Shown one piece after another: positions 54,535 through 63,708 of a stretch of DNA of 64,000 bases (the first letter of the stretch is position 1; every line of letters starts with the position of its first letter). The notes beneath the pieces were generated by a model, which made no database searches, was not told the DNA's origin, and saw only the letters and a list, made by a program, of their open reading frames with translations. Both the position numbers and the translations under genes were made by a program. The stretch comes from Prillingera fragicola (taxonomy: Eukaryota; Basidiomycota; Tremellomycetes; Trichosporonales; Trichosporonaceae), in NCBI GenBank assembly GCA_002335605.1, contig BEDY01000011.1, positions 1 through 64,000 on the forward strand, in the 5' to 3' direction.

Positions 54535-56752
54535 CTAACCCCGCCCCGCCGCCTGATGCAACTCCCTCAGCGACCCACCCGTATGCGCCGCCACAGGCCA
54601 CACAGTAGCCATATCATCCAATGCCCCCTGGACGTAGGCGAGATCCCCTCTTGCCTGCGCACGTTCCGCCTCGGGAACCTCTGGCAAACCCGAACTCTGC
54701 AGCACCAGCATCGTGCCCGCTACATAGAGAATACTGCGCTCGTTAGCGGGGAAACGATGAGAACTCACTGTTGCCAGCTCATTGGCGCAGTGGTGATACC
54801 GTGCACGTGGGAGATGTACCGGCTCTGACCGACAATGTCGGCTGTTGCATCGATACACGCCCGCAGCGCTAGGGGGTGGATGTCGGTGCGTTCGCCAAGT
54901 TCGAGCAGGTACGGCCTGAACAGGATAATCACATAGGTCGCGTACATGCCCAGCGTAGTGACTGTACTCGGATGCAGCACGACACCGGGAACAGGCGGCC
55001 ATTGGAGGTGCTGCGGCAGCCGTTCGCGCCACGCGACAAGGCGCTGCCAGAGCACGCGGACGCGTGCGATGCGGTGGCTCATCGGAGCGCGCAGAGTGTG
55101 GTTGCAGTGTAGTGCTTGGAGGCCGTAGTCGCTCATGCCGACGTGATAGTGGAAGATTTCACTGATCTCGCGTTCGACTGGGTCGTGGAGGTCTGAGCGG
55201 ACAAGGGGCAGACGCTGATCGGCTAGATCGCGAAGCGGGAGGGGATCTTGGCCGTTGTAGGTTGCGTACCAGGCCGCTGCACTCGTCAGCGTATGTCAAA
55301 GTACGAGACGCACATAGATTTAGAGCTGTTCCGTAGGCGTCCCGCCGGGCTACATCCAGAGGTGAGTCAACGTGCATGCCCAGTTCGCCGAGTTGATAGT
55401 CGCAGCGCCGGTGTAGTCGCACTGTCGTCAGCCTTCGCCCGCACTAACAACTCACAATCCTGGGCCAAACACAGTGCCATCGAGTAACAGCCGGCCGCAA
55501 TAGGACTAGCGTCAGCGCAACCCACCAACAAAAACTCACTGCCTACTCATGCCGGTGTGATATTTGCTCACAATGATGAGTCCAAAAATCGTACTCAACT
55601 GTGGCTCCTTGACCTCGCTGACCATCATCTCCAGTGCCTTTTCGATAAACACGTCCCCGCGCTCCGCTATCCTCTCTTCTGGGTAGTAGACGCGCAAAAT
55701 ACTGGGATCCTGGACATAGCGCCACCCCACAGCGAGAAGCGCGATGTGCGTCATGGGCGAGTAGTAGATGCCGTTTTCCATTGGGCTTGCTTCCATTTCT
55801 GCTTCAAACTTGTCTTTCCACGCGTTAAACCCAAAAGAGCACAGTCGCGCAAAGCCAAGGTCAAGGAGGAGTTTGTGATGAGCTGGATCTAGTGGGAAGG
55901 GGAGGTATGGCGCAAGGTAGCCTGGCCGGTGGGTCGGGTGGGGGATGAGTGCGTCGAGGGCTTTGAGCCAGTCTGGCGCGAGGTGGGCGGGTGAATAGAA
56001 CGTTGCGGCTGGATAGAGATGAAGGTTTCCAGAGGAAGAAAGCACGAGACGCCCAGTTCCAAACGGCGCCCAGTCGGAAGGTTCGTCGACGGGCGTCTCG
56101 AGGTCGTGGGCTGCGTCGGTGTAGGGTCCCTCGTGCGGGGCGCTGGGCATCAGGGGGTGAGGCTCGGCTGCCGTGCTGGGACCAGCGGAAGCGTTCGAGG
56201 CAGCAGCGGTGCTGGCGGCCTTGGCTGCGTCGAGGGCTGCGTTAAGATCATGCTGGAGGGACTCTACACGGTCTTGCAGCATTTTGATCCTGTCCTTTGC
56301 CGTGCGGTCGCTGCGGCGTGAGCTTGCGAGCATTCGTAACACTCACGTCAATCGCCCGTCGGCTACGGTACTGTAGACACACTCCCGCCCAAGCCGCTGA
56401 CACAGCGAGCACTTAGGATGCTCCCCTACCTCCTCAGCGCCATTCGTCACAGCGGTGACTCACCAGAACACTTGCTCTTCCTCACACGACACTGCTCGCA
56501 AGCCCGCGCGACATTCCGCCGCTGACCACGCATACGCACCGGTCCGCCCCCGGAAGCGCGGCGCTCGCCATCAAACGTCGTGTCGGGGCTCTCACCTGCG
56601 TCCAAATCGTCATCCCGCTCCATCGCCTCGCCTTCTTCGCGCTCACGCCCGGCGTCGCGCCCCGCGCCGGGCGACACGCTGCTGGCGCTGGGCCCCACCG
56701 AGCTGTCGTGGAGGCTGCCCCTAGCGGGGCTTGCGTTGCCGGCCGGATACAT
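54535..56752 (-). CDS. Zn2Cys6 transcription factor with fungal-specific regulatory domain
   Basis: Exons 56464-56752, 56347-56425, 55540-56310, 55456-55505, 55314-55421, 54769-55276 and 54535-54733 join to 667 residues; all six introns are 34-38 nt. The binuclear cluster, split by intron 1, is C-x2-C-x6-C-x6-C-x2-C-x6-C (CEQCRVRKSKC, then KCSLCQRLGREC). A linker with a short coiled coil (DRIKMLQDRVESLQHDL) follows, as in Gal4-like dimers. The rest resembles the fungal-specific middle homology region, including GWRYVQDPSIL, IFGLIIVSKYHTG, YCGRLLL-region Ala/Cys-rich helices and WRERLPQHLQWPP. The start is the ATG at 56752 (MYPAGNASP); earlier in-frame ATGs exist but lie in leader-like sequence. 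Target genes are unknown. Confidence 0.9.
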
Positions 56753-57629
56753 GGGGTATAGTCGGCGTGTGGCCTTGCCGGGGACTGGTGGCGTGGAGTT
56801 GTTGCAACGACAAAGAGACCCATGAGGGGCTTCTGTGCGGAAAAGAACGATTGGGGTGACCAGAAATAGCGGGGGCCCGGAAGTATGCTCCGGATATGGG
56901 TCAGGGCTGCCCCGTGGAGTGGAGGAGAGTGGGGGGAGTGGGCCAACGAGCAGCGAGTCATTGGTCGCGACAAGCAGAGTATGGATTGATATGCACCAAC
57001 AAGAATGGTGCAACGTGTATCGGCCAGTGACCAGTAAGGTGTTACGGTTTGCTCTCTGCTCCTTGCTCGTCTGGTCGACGTGCGCCGTGCACCATGTCCG
57101 CAGCACGGCACCGGTAGTGTTATCCGAGAGCGCCACCCAACCAACCAATACTCCACCTGGCATCAACCATTCACGCCTCATTCTCTTTTCCTGCTCTACC
57201 GACTGAGCTCCCGCCCGTCACAGTGGACATTGGGATGTCAAGACCTTCTTCTGTCTGAGATCTGAGAGTGGCGATAGCTTGCCTTACCCACCAGCCAAGC
57301 GTTGGAGTGCTGTCCAGGCCGAGTCCGCTCGGTTGTGGTCGCACGGAGCCCTTCACCACGGACTAGTCGGCGGGCACAGCCTGCATCTCACAGCCTCAAC
57401 TTTCGTGTTTCTGAGAATACAGAAGGTTCTCTCCGTCCATGCATAAGGTGTACAGGAGTCGAACCGCGTCGCGACCCTCTCACTCTGCAGTGCCAAGCCA
57501 GGAACGACTGGTGGATCGTTTCCGTCGTCGGCAGCGCACCAGTATCCAACAGCCCACACCTTCATCTCTGCCCATCTCCCAGACCATCATGTTGACGACA
57601 CCCACTCTCTCATCTACAACCACGACACG
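56753..57629. other. Divergent promoter region with tRNA-like A box
   Basis: Between the Zn2Cys6 gene (-) and the first LURP-one-related gene (+). On the - strand 57191-57208 carries a tRNA-type A box (gagctcagtcggtagagc). A degenerate B-box-like ggttgatgcc lies at 57162-57171, but no cloverleaf can be completed. Nothing else recognised. Confidence 0.45.
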
Positions 57630-58438
57630 ATGGGCAACACCGAATCTCTCGAACGACCACCCCTCAAGCCCCTCCACCCACCCATTGGCCTGTTCCAGTA
57701 CTTTATCGCGACCACACCAACTACTGTCGTGCTGGTAGACCGCATTCGATGGAAGGAGGAAGGGTTTACTATAACCGATACCAGAGGGCAGCCAGTCCTG
57801 CGTTGCGTAGGACAAGACTTTTGGAATAAAAAGAAGAGTGAGCCCGCACCAGAGCCAGTGGTGCTGACATTCACAGTCATCACCGACCCAAACAACAACA
57901 TGCTCTGCCGTATCCGCCCCAAGACCTTTGGAGCAAAGTACGTCGGGGAGGACATGAATGAACGGGTCCTCTTCCGCATAGCGTCGGCCTCCCGTATGTG
58001 CCACCTCCTTCCCAAACTGACTTGGCAGCGTTTGGCCACGACCTAGAGATCGAGTTTACCGATGCGGCCGGCAAGCTGCGCGTCCTCCACATTGCCGAGC
58101 GGCTGAACGCGACGATCGGGGATATCACCCTCGGTGGACAGGTAGTTGCGCGGTGGCGGCGCAAGTCGAGCTTGCCAATGGTCCACGGGCGGCATACTGT
58201 GGGTACAGAAAGGAAGAGCAAGGTGCTAACGCGGGAGAGCTGGATTGATATCGCTCCTGGCGCGGATATCGCGTTGATGACTGTGATTGTGGTGTGTATT
58301 GATGAGATTCGTAAGGGGAGGCGGAATTCTGCGTGAGTCTCTGGCGACTTTGGTGGGTGCGTGTGCTGACATGTTAGGGCGGCAAGCAGTAGTGGTGGTG
58401 GTGGTGGCGGCGGCGGCGGCGGTGGTGGTGGTTGTTGA
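57630..58438 (+). CDS. LURP-one-related (tubby C-terminal-like) protein A
   Basis: Exons 57630-57837, 57877-57993, 58029-58332 and 58378-58438 join to 229 residues. The body fits the LURP-one-related (DUF567) fold, a single-domain relative of the tubby/scramblase barrel: V-x2-D-x-IRW-x-EEGFTITDTRGQPVLRC, then an NMLCRIRPK-type strand pair, and a closing helix IDIAPGADIALMTVIVVCIDEIRKG. The fourth exon encodes a Ser/Gly tail (poly-Gly from GGT/GGC repeats) ending in Cys. Intron 1 (39 nt) preserves the frame and is stop-free; it is accepted because the paralogue next door has an intron at the same site. Function in fungi is unknown; family relatives bind membranes or lipids or act in stress responses. 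Confidence 0.85.
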
Positions 58439-58921
58439 TGCACGAGGTGGACCGCTTTCCATAGCCAAGCTCTGGACCGGCTTGCGCATGTGCTTGTGAG
58501 TTGTCAGTTGATCTGCCTCGCGACATGCCTGGCACAGAGCTCAGCACTCGCTGAAGGCCAGATGATTGTATCGTACTAGCAATGTATGCACTACTACACA
58601 GCATATGGAGGCTGGGTCGTTGTGGCCCAGCAACCGCCGACGGAAGACTCGGTGTACAAGATAACTGCGCACAGCATGATGATGTCGGGTACGTCGCTTG
58701 CTCCGACTCCGAGCACTGAACCCGAGCCACGAAGCCAGGTCCGCACTGCACCGCACCCGGCGAGTGGGATGGGACCAGGAACGAGGAACGTCTTGTTGGT
58801 GAGGAACGGGCGATAGTTTTGCTTGGCACGATGACAGCAGCATCACTACTGATAAAGCTATAAAGGTCACCACTGCATTGCATGCATGCATCGTTCTCGA
58901 CATCTTCTACACTTGATCACA
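58439..58921. other. Intergenic between the two LURP-one-related genes
   Basis: About 480 bp. The start of gene B lies within a gcatgcatgcat run. No gene recognised. Confidence 0.5.
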
Positions 58922-59765
58922 ATGGGTATCCCAGAAGACCGACCCCCGCTGGCTCCGCTAGACGAACCAATGGTGCTCTTCCCATACCACACGGCGATGA
59001 AGCCCACCACCGTCGTCCTTCCGGATCGTATCAGCTGGTCCAAGACGCCGACGGTAATCAGCACCACCACCGGCCAGGCAGTGCTGTTGTGCAAGGAGGG
59101 CGGGCGGTTGTTTAGCCGCGCCAAGAGTACGTTTTGCAGAGGAAAGGAGACTGATACCGAAAAGCGATTACAGACATGAACGGCAACCTGATCTGTACGC
59201 TGAAGAACAACACTTTCGCCAAGACGATCACAGGCCTCGGGGAGGGGGGCAACGAGCTCTTCCAAGTCCGCGACTATCGCTGTGGGTACCCCCGGCGTTG
59301 CGCAAAGCTGACACCACAGCGGGGTACTGGCCCGAACTCCAAGTCTCCTTCCGGGACACATACGGCAACGAGCGCGTGCTGACGATCGAGGGCCCGCTCG
59401 ACGGCCCCATCGCCGACATTGAAGTGCGTGGCGTTGCCATTGCGCGCCTCCGGCGCGGGTGGGAGGGTAAACCCGAGCCGTACGGTGATACCACCGAGTG
59501 GATCACGGTCACGCACAATGCCGACGTGGCGCTGCTTGCCGCTGTGGTGATTTGTGTGAATGAGATGAAGCAGTCGCTGCGCCACTCGTGAGTGCTTTGT
59601 TGAGCGCCAAGGCTAATGGGTAGGAGTACTGGTGGGGCCAGGCGGGGGCAGAGTATGTACACTGGCACCAGGGCTCGTCCTCCCACTGCTGGTGATGGCG
59701 TAATAGACGCATACGCCAGCGGAGGCGTGGTTTCTATGCAAAGCGGGGGTGTCATGGGGCGTTGA
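58922..59765 (+). CDS. LURP-one-related (tubby C-terminal-like) protein B
   Basis: Tandem paralogue of the preceding gene. Exons 58922-59126, 59174-59281, 59320-59587 and 59624-59765 join to 240 residues. The alignment covers the whole barrel: KPTTVVLPDRISWSK (compare TPTTVVLVDRIRWKE), GNLICTLKNNTF, GYWPELQVSFRDTYGNERVL, and the closing WITVTHNADVALLAAVVICVNEMK. All three introns sit at the same positions and phases as in gene A (1, 1, 2), so the pair arose by tandem duplication of the whole gene. The C-terminal tail is Gly-rich but without poly-Gly, ending SGGVMGR. Sequence identity is modest, so the duplication is old or the genes evolve fast. Confidence 0.85.
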
Positions 59766-59806
59766 GACGGCTGTTGGCCGGTGCTCGTGCGCGGCTCAGT
59801 CTGGCC

Positions 59807-59995
59807 ATGGCATGCTTCCGACGCCGAATGGGAGAGTGGGCTTGGGTCTGGGCTCGGCGATGCTGCGATAAGCAGGATGAGTGCTTTGTGCGCGTTACTA
59901 CATTGGTATGTGGCACAGGGTTGGTGGGGCTCATGCTGACCTCACAGTGGGCGTTCTCAGTCTCAGTGCTCAAGCGCCACATGTCAGCATGGTAG
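59807..59995 (+). CDS. Possible small Cys/Trp-rich protein
   Basis: ATG 59807 in good context (gccATGG) opens a 48-residue frame if a 42-nt intron with GTATGT donor, ctgac branch and cacag acceptor (59906-59947) is removed; the frame stays open if it is kept. The peptide is rich in Trp, Arg and Cys (WARRCCDKQDEC). It lies between the LURP-one pair and the small cysteine-rich cluster but lacks the CxYC ending. Weakly supported. Confidence 0.25.
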   Translation: MACFRRRMGEWAWVWARRCCDKQDECFVRVTTLVCGTGLVGLMLTSQWAFSVSVLKRHMSAW

Positions 59996-60081
59996 AAGCT
60001 GTATCAATCAGCCTGTAGTTGGATGTATCGTTGCAATTCGTTTACATCGCTCAACTCTCGCACTCGCGCCTGGCATGTGCA

Positions 60082-60219
60082 TCAATCCTTGTAGACCTTG
60101 CAGCAGTAGTAGCACATCCACAGCCCGCGGTAGCGTACTGGCAGACATAGGCGGTTACGATTTAGGCCCGTCGCCTTGCCTCCGGAGCAGGTGCGGTTGT
60201 AGTACGGTAGTTGGGTCAT
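60082..60219 (-). CDS. Small cysteine-rich WxCxYC-family protein, minus-strand member
   Basis: An intronless 45-residue frame (start MTQLPYYNRTCSGG, ending CYYCCKVYKD). It shows the same pattern as the four + strand members that follow: C-S-G-x3-T-G-x-N, a single Cys followed by Leu, then W-x-C-x2-C. Spacing is almost that of the member at 61892 (CSGGKATGLN against CLGSPTGLN). The longer frame upstream to 60462 is not convincing coding sequence. Four cysteines in two pairs suggest a single zinc site. No signal peptide is seen. Function unknown. Confidence 0.55.
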   Translation of the reverse strand: MTQLPYYNRTCSGGKATGLNRNRLCLPVRYRGLWMCYYCCKVYKD

Positions 60220-61271
60220 TGTAGAGCGGAGGTGGGCTGTCAAGATACGCAAGGTGTCCGTACTGTAGTCGGCGATCAATGAGTGGCGAGCAGGGTGTTG
60301 GCTGGTGGTGTGAGTGGTGAAGCAGAACATCGTGCAGGAAGGAAGCATTGAGCCTACATCATTTATGCTGATGCGGAACACAGTTGTCAACGTAAGCACC
60401 AGTGCTTTACCGCTGCAAACATGAGGCAGAGTAAACACACTGCCCACAAAAGAGAAGTGCAATCAAAACAATGGCGTCGGGCCTCGGCTTGTGCTTGTGC
60501 TTGAAGCCACTGACGACATTGAGCACTACTGTGCTTCTTGGAAAGAGAGATGATTACAGTGAAGCACGTGCTTTGCAAGCCATAGTGATGTTGTGCATAA
60601 ACACTTAAATGTTAGCTGTGAGGAGTGGAAGACGGATGCATGGTGGTGTTTGAGCGGTGTACGGATGCACTTGGTTGAGCCATGACGAGAAGGTGGCGGC
60701 GAGTAGCAACATTGTGATGGCGAGCAGAGACCACGTGATGCTTGCAACCAGCTACCATACCACATCGTTGTGCCGTCAAGATTCCAAACGAGTTCAAGGC
60801 CATTCTTTTGGCGTGAAGGGCCACAGATTGAGGACCATGTCCATGACCTCGCTGAATCGCTGTCGTCCACCAGATTGCCCGTCACACACGGCGGGAGGCC
60901 TTCGCACCAAATGTGATGTGGCGGGACATGTGGCGGCTGGGAACTGAAGGTGCCGAGCCTGGCTGTGTCCGACGACGACGGGTGATATCGTTCTTTTGCC
61001 ACTTTGAGTTCCGGCCGTCTCGTCCTTGTGTGCTCGGTGCTGCATGGGTACTCGATTCGCATCTTGTGAGCGTGCCCAGTTTAGTCTCCTGTCACCTCGC
61101 AACCCATGGACGTCGCCACCTCCTCCGCACTTCTTAACGCTGTCAGAATTTCCACCTCAGATCCATCCTTATATCAACCATACCCGCCGTACCCATCTAC
61201 TCACACCTCTACCACCCCCTCGCCGCTTGCGTAGCAAATCCAAACCTCGCCCCAAAACTGCACACTGCCAA
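60220..61271. other. Intergenic between divergent small cysteine-rich genes
   Basis: About 1 kb. A TATA-like ttatatc sits near 61165, about 100 bp before the ATG at 61272. A minus-strand frame at 60387-60578 ends with Cys/Trp-rich sequence (CTSLLWAVCLLC) that might be a decayed relative of the cluster, but this is too weak to call. Confidence 0.4.
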
Positions 61272-61459
61272 ATGTCAACCCCAGGTTACTCCGCCTCAGG
61301 ATACCCAGCACAGCGGATCTGCATAGGCGCACCTGACGGAAGTAACCGTGGCCGTCAGTCTTCCTGTTGAGCAACGCTGACGGCGCAGAGCCCTGCCTAT
61401 GGGTGCTCATTTGGCCGGATAAGTGGTACTGCTGGTTTTGCAGCTACTGGGTGACCTAG
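61272..61459 (+). CDS. Small cysteine-rich WxCxYC-family protein 1, possibly decaying
   Basis: Exons 61272-61347 and 61389-61459 give 48 residues. Exon 1 encodes RICIGAPDGSN and exon 2 encodes PCLWVLIWPDKWYCWFCSYW. This matches the cluster pattern C-x-G, x-C-L/V, aromatic-C-x-F/Y-C. The donor is poor (gtggcc, or gccgtc three bases on), although the acceptor (acgctgacggcgcag) is good and the splice phase is the same as in the other members. Without splicing the frame ends at 61370. The 3' end of exon 2, stop codon included, is part of a 36-bp tandem duplication. Either a weakly spliced gene or an early pseudogene. Confidence 0.5.
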
Positions 61460-61510
61460 ACGTTCAGGAGATTGTGCAGCTACTGGGTGACCTAGACGTT
61501 CAGGAGATTG
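61440..61510 (+). repeat. 36-bp tandem duplication over the 3' end of cysteine-rich gene 1
   Basis: Copies 61440-61475 and 61476-61510 are identical apart from the final truncated base. The unit (gcagctactgggtgacctag, then cgttcaggagattgt) includes the last five codons and the stop of the gene. Confidence 0.95.
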
Positions 61511-61891
61511 GTCGCCGCGTTGGGGTTGGGTGTTCAGGAATTGCTCGTCGTTTGTCGGACTCGGTGTGTGGTGGCTGATGCAACTTTCGAAAATCACGTT
61601 GTGGTTGTGTGTTCTTTGTCGCACCTTGTCAATAACATTTTAGGGCTTGATGGTGGCTTGTGGGCTTGGAGCATTGATGAGAAGCAGGTAGTCAGCTTGG
61701 AACAGAGTGTCGGCCTGTCCTCTCATCAGGTGGACCATGGCATTGATGGGTCGCACCTGCTGCAGTCGACATCAAATATCTCAGACTTTCTCGTTTCTGT
61801 GAGCATTCAATTCTCTCTCAACTGACATTTAGCACGTCCTCTCTGATTTTTTACTCTCAAACAGCTCTGGAACCCATATAAATCAGCAAGC
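61460..61891. other. Intergenic within the cysteine-rich cluster
   Basis: Contains tgtgtggtggctgatgca at about 61565-61582, which recurs at about 62177-62194 after gene 2, followed in both places by similar sequence ending tttcttcgtcgcacc or ctttgtcgcacc. The gene and its 3' flank were therefore duplicated together. Confidence 0.7.
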
Positions 61892-62136
61892 ATGTCCCCT
61901 TCAACCGCAGGAACACCCGTGAACAGCGGATGGGGCGGGTGGCCAAACTATCGTCTCTGCCTCGGTTCACCCACCGGTCTCAACAATGGCGGTGAGTCCT
62001 TATCTGCCCTCTCCCGTTTGGCAACTGTATCCTGGCTGACGGCACAGATCACTGCGTGTGGCTGTTTGGAGCAAACCACAGGGGTTGGTTTTGCAAGTAC
62101 TGTGGCTGCAACGCCAAGCCCTTCCCAGCATGGTGA
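61892..62136 (+). CDS. Small cysteine-rich WxCxYC-family protein 2
   Basis: Exons 61892-61991 and 62048-62136 join to 62 residues with a consensus 56-nt intron (gtgagt, ctgac, gcacag) in phase 1. The N terminus is Ser/Gly/Trp-rich (GWGGWPNY). The conserved part is RLCLGSPTGLN, then HCVWLF, then RGWFCKYCGCN. This is the best preserved member. No signal peptide or TM segment is seen, so the product is probably intracellular. The Cys spacing would suit a one-zinc ribbon. tataaat lies only about 10 bp upstream of the ATG, too close to be its TATA box. Confidence 0.65.
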
Positions 62137-62322
62137 CATGCCTGTTGTGTCTTTTGGAGCTCTTGTTGTCACCAATGTGTGGTGGCTGATGCATCGTTAC
62201 AATTCACTTCTTGTTGGTGCGTTTCTTCGTCGCACCCTCCTACATACATACTGGTATTATTGGGTGAATTTTCGGGAGTTTTTCGGAGCTTTTCAATCAC
62301 ATTAACACGAACATTACTCACG

Positions 62323-62531
62323 ATGCCGAGCCCATCACCCCCACCACTCTGCTCAGGTTGCAGGCTCACTGGCAAAAACTACAACAGTGAGCTCCGCGGT
62401 GCGTCGAGGAGTGCACTATTGTCTGACGCCCAGAACCTTGCGTTGCTCTTTTTCAAGTAGTTGGCCTCTTGCCATTTTACGGCTGTCGCTACTGTGGCGC
62501 AATGATGACTGGGTGTGATCTGCAAATGTGA
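62323..62531 (+). CDS. Small cysteine-rich WxCxYC-family protein 3
   Basis: Exons 62323-62386 and 62434-62531 join to 53 residues; the intron is 47 nt (gtgagc, ctgac, gcccag), phase 1, at the same site as in its neighbours. Exon 1 has LCSGCRLTGKNYN and exon 2 KPCVALF, then FYGCRYCGAMMTGC. Read without splicing, exon 1 runs into an unrelated 46-residue frame, so the homology of exon 2 supports the intron. Confidence 0.6.
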
Positions 62532-62749
62532 TGAAAGGTCCCGGGCAAGTCCTGGGGTGCGTTGTTGGCAGAAGTGTTGATGGATGGAAGGCTCGTTGAA
62601 GACTGATGGAGAATGAGTTTGGGTGCACGCTCTCATTGATTTCACCTTCTCCTCGAGAAACAGGATTACACGTGTTATGACCATCACTAAGTTCGTTGGA
62701 AAGCTCTTATAAGAATCCTCATAATATCACTCGTACCCTCCAAGAACAA

Positions 62750-63214
62750 ATGTCGCAGAACCAATCCAACAGAGCCATTCCGTACCAGGGGCCGGGAGGC
62801 CCTCGATATCCGTCTCAGCAGGCGTCGCAGAACCCGTCACTGAACTCCGGCCAGAGCTTCCCACAGGACATCCCACAAAACTTCGTCCAGAATCTCCCAC
62901 AGCAGATGTTCCTTCCCCCGCCCCCCGCCGACACACTCCTCCGCCCCCTGACCCATTGCCCGGGCGACATACACAGGATGAATATGGGTGGTGAGCCCCT
63001 TCCTTCCCGGAAGTCCAAAGAGCAATCACTGACAAGTGGCACAGGAGTTTGCCTCGCCGCGGCTGTTGGGACCGCGACCCAGTGGGGGATTAAATGCGCT
63101 TACTGTCAAAGGGATATTATGCGGCCGAGTGGAGTCATGCCTCGTGTCACTCCCAAGCTCTTCACTACCAAGAACCCTCCTACCAAGGGCCTGAAGAGAG
63201 AGGCGAAGAAGTAG
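62750..63214 (+). CDS. Small cysteine-rich WxCxYC-family protein 4, extended
   Basis: Exons 62750-62990 and 63045-63214 join to 136 residues; the 54-nt intron (gtgagc, ctgac, gcacag) is phase 1 and frame-preserving. The N-terminal 65 residues are Gln/Asn/Pro-rich (PQDIPQNFVQNLPQQ), absent in the other members. The conserved part is HCPGDIHRMNMG, VCLAAA, then WGIKCAYCQRDI. A basic C-terminal tail follows (TKGLKREAKK). It is the largest member and might be the ancestral or the most derived form. Confidence 0.65.
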   Translation: MSQNQSNRAIPYQGPGGPRYPSQQASQNPSLNSGQSFPQDIPQNFVQNLPQQMFLPPPPADTLLRPLTHCPGDIHRMNMGGEPLPSRKSKEQSLTSGTGVCLAAAVGTATQWGIKCAYCQRDIMRPSGVMPRVTPKLFTTKNPPTKGLKREAKK

Positions 63215-63609
63215 CTAACGCGGAGGCAAGTCAGTGATTATACCTTCCGGTGATCAGAGAATCTGCCGGATTAAAATCCGTACGCGTCTGTTATCATAAT
63301 CACTGCTGCAGGATAGCACTGTAAGTGATCAGTGATGATATTATGATATGCTGTATAATTACTGCACCGTCCTTGACACAGTCGGCTGGCGTCGTTCAGA
63401 GCAGATACTACAATAAAATAATTTCACGCTGGTGTGTAAACACATGGTCGCCATCCTGCTTCCCCTCCCGATATGATCTCTCCGCTCCCTCAGGCAGCTC
63501 TCTGAAGCTCTGAATTGATAGCTATTGATTTTGCATACATGTTTGAGCTTTGGCTATCCCTGACGCCCACGCGCGCGGAAAACTCCACTCGCCACACCAA
63601 CAACATCCA
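63215..63609. other. Intergenic, AT-richer
   Basis: About 400 bp between the last cysteine-rich gene and the tRNA. No gene recognised. Confidence 0.5.
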
Positions 63610-63698
63610 GGCCACTTAGCTCAGTTGGTTAGAGCGTATGCTTAACACGTGCAAGTGTCTAGCGCATAAGGTCGGCGGTTCGACCCCGCCAGAGGTCA
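63610..63698 (+). tRNA. tRNA-Val (AAC) with 15-nt intron
   Basis: Acceptor strand 63610-63616 pairs with 63691-63697 (one G-U pair and one A-A mismatch). The D arm is GCTC/GAGC at 63619-63635. The anticodon stem TATGC/GCATA flanks loop TTAACA...C with anticodon AAC at 63644-63646. A 15-nt intron (63648-63662) sits in the canonical place after position 37. The T arm is GGCGG-TTCGACC-CCGCC (63674-63690). The discriminator is A. Confidence 0.92.
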
Positions 63699-63703
63699 TT
63701 TCC

Positions 63704-63708
63704 TTTTT
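63704..63708 (+). terminator. RNA polymerase III terminator of tRNA-Val
   Basis: A run of five T residues six bases after the tRNA 3' end. Confidence 0.75.

Noticed and set aside
57430..57475. Minus-strand cgcggttcgactcctg resembling a tRNA B box
   Set aside because: The T stem does not pair and there is no A box at a usable distance.
60387..60578. Minus-strand frame ending in Cys/Trp-rich sequence, possible sixth cluster member
   Set aside because: The first Cys-x-Gly motif and the W-x-C-x2-C spacing do not match; resemblance may be chance.
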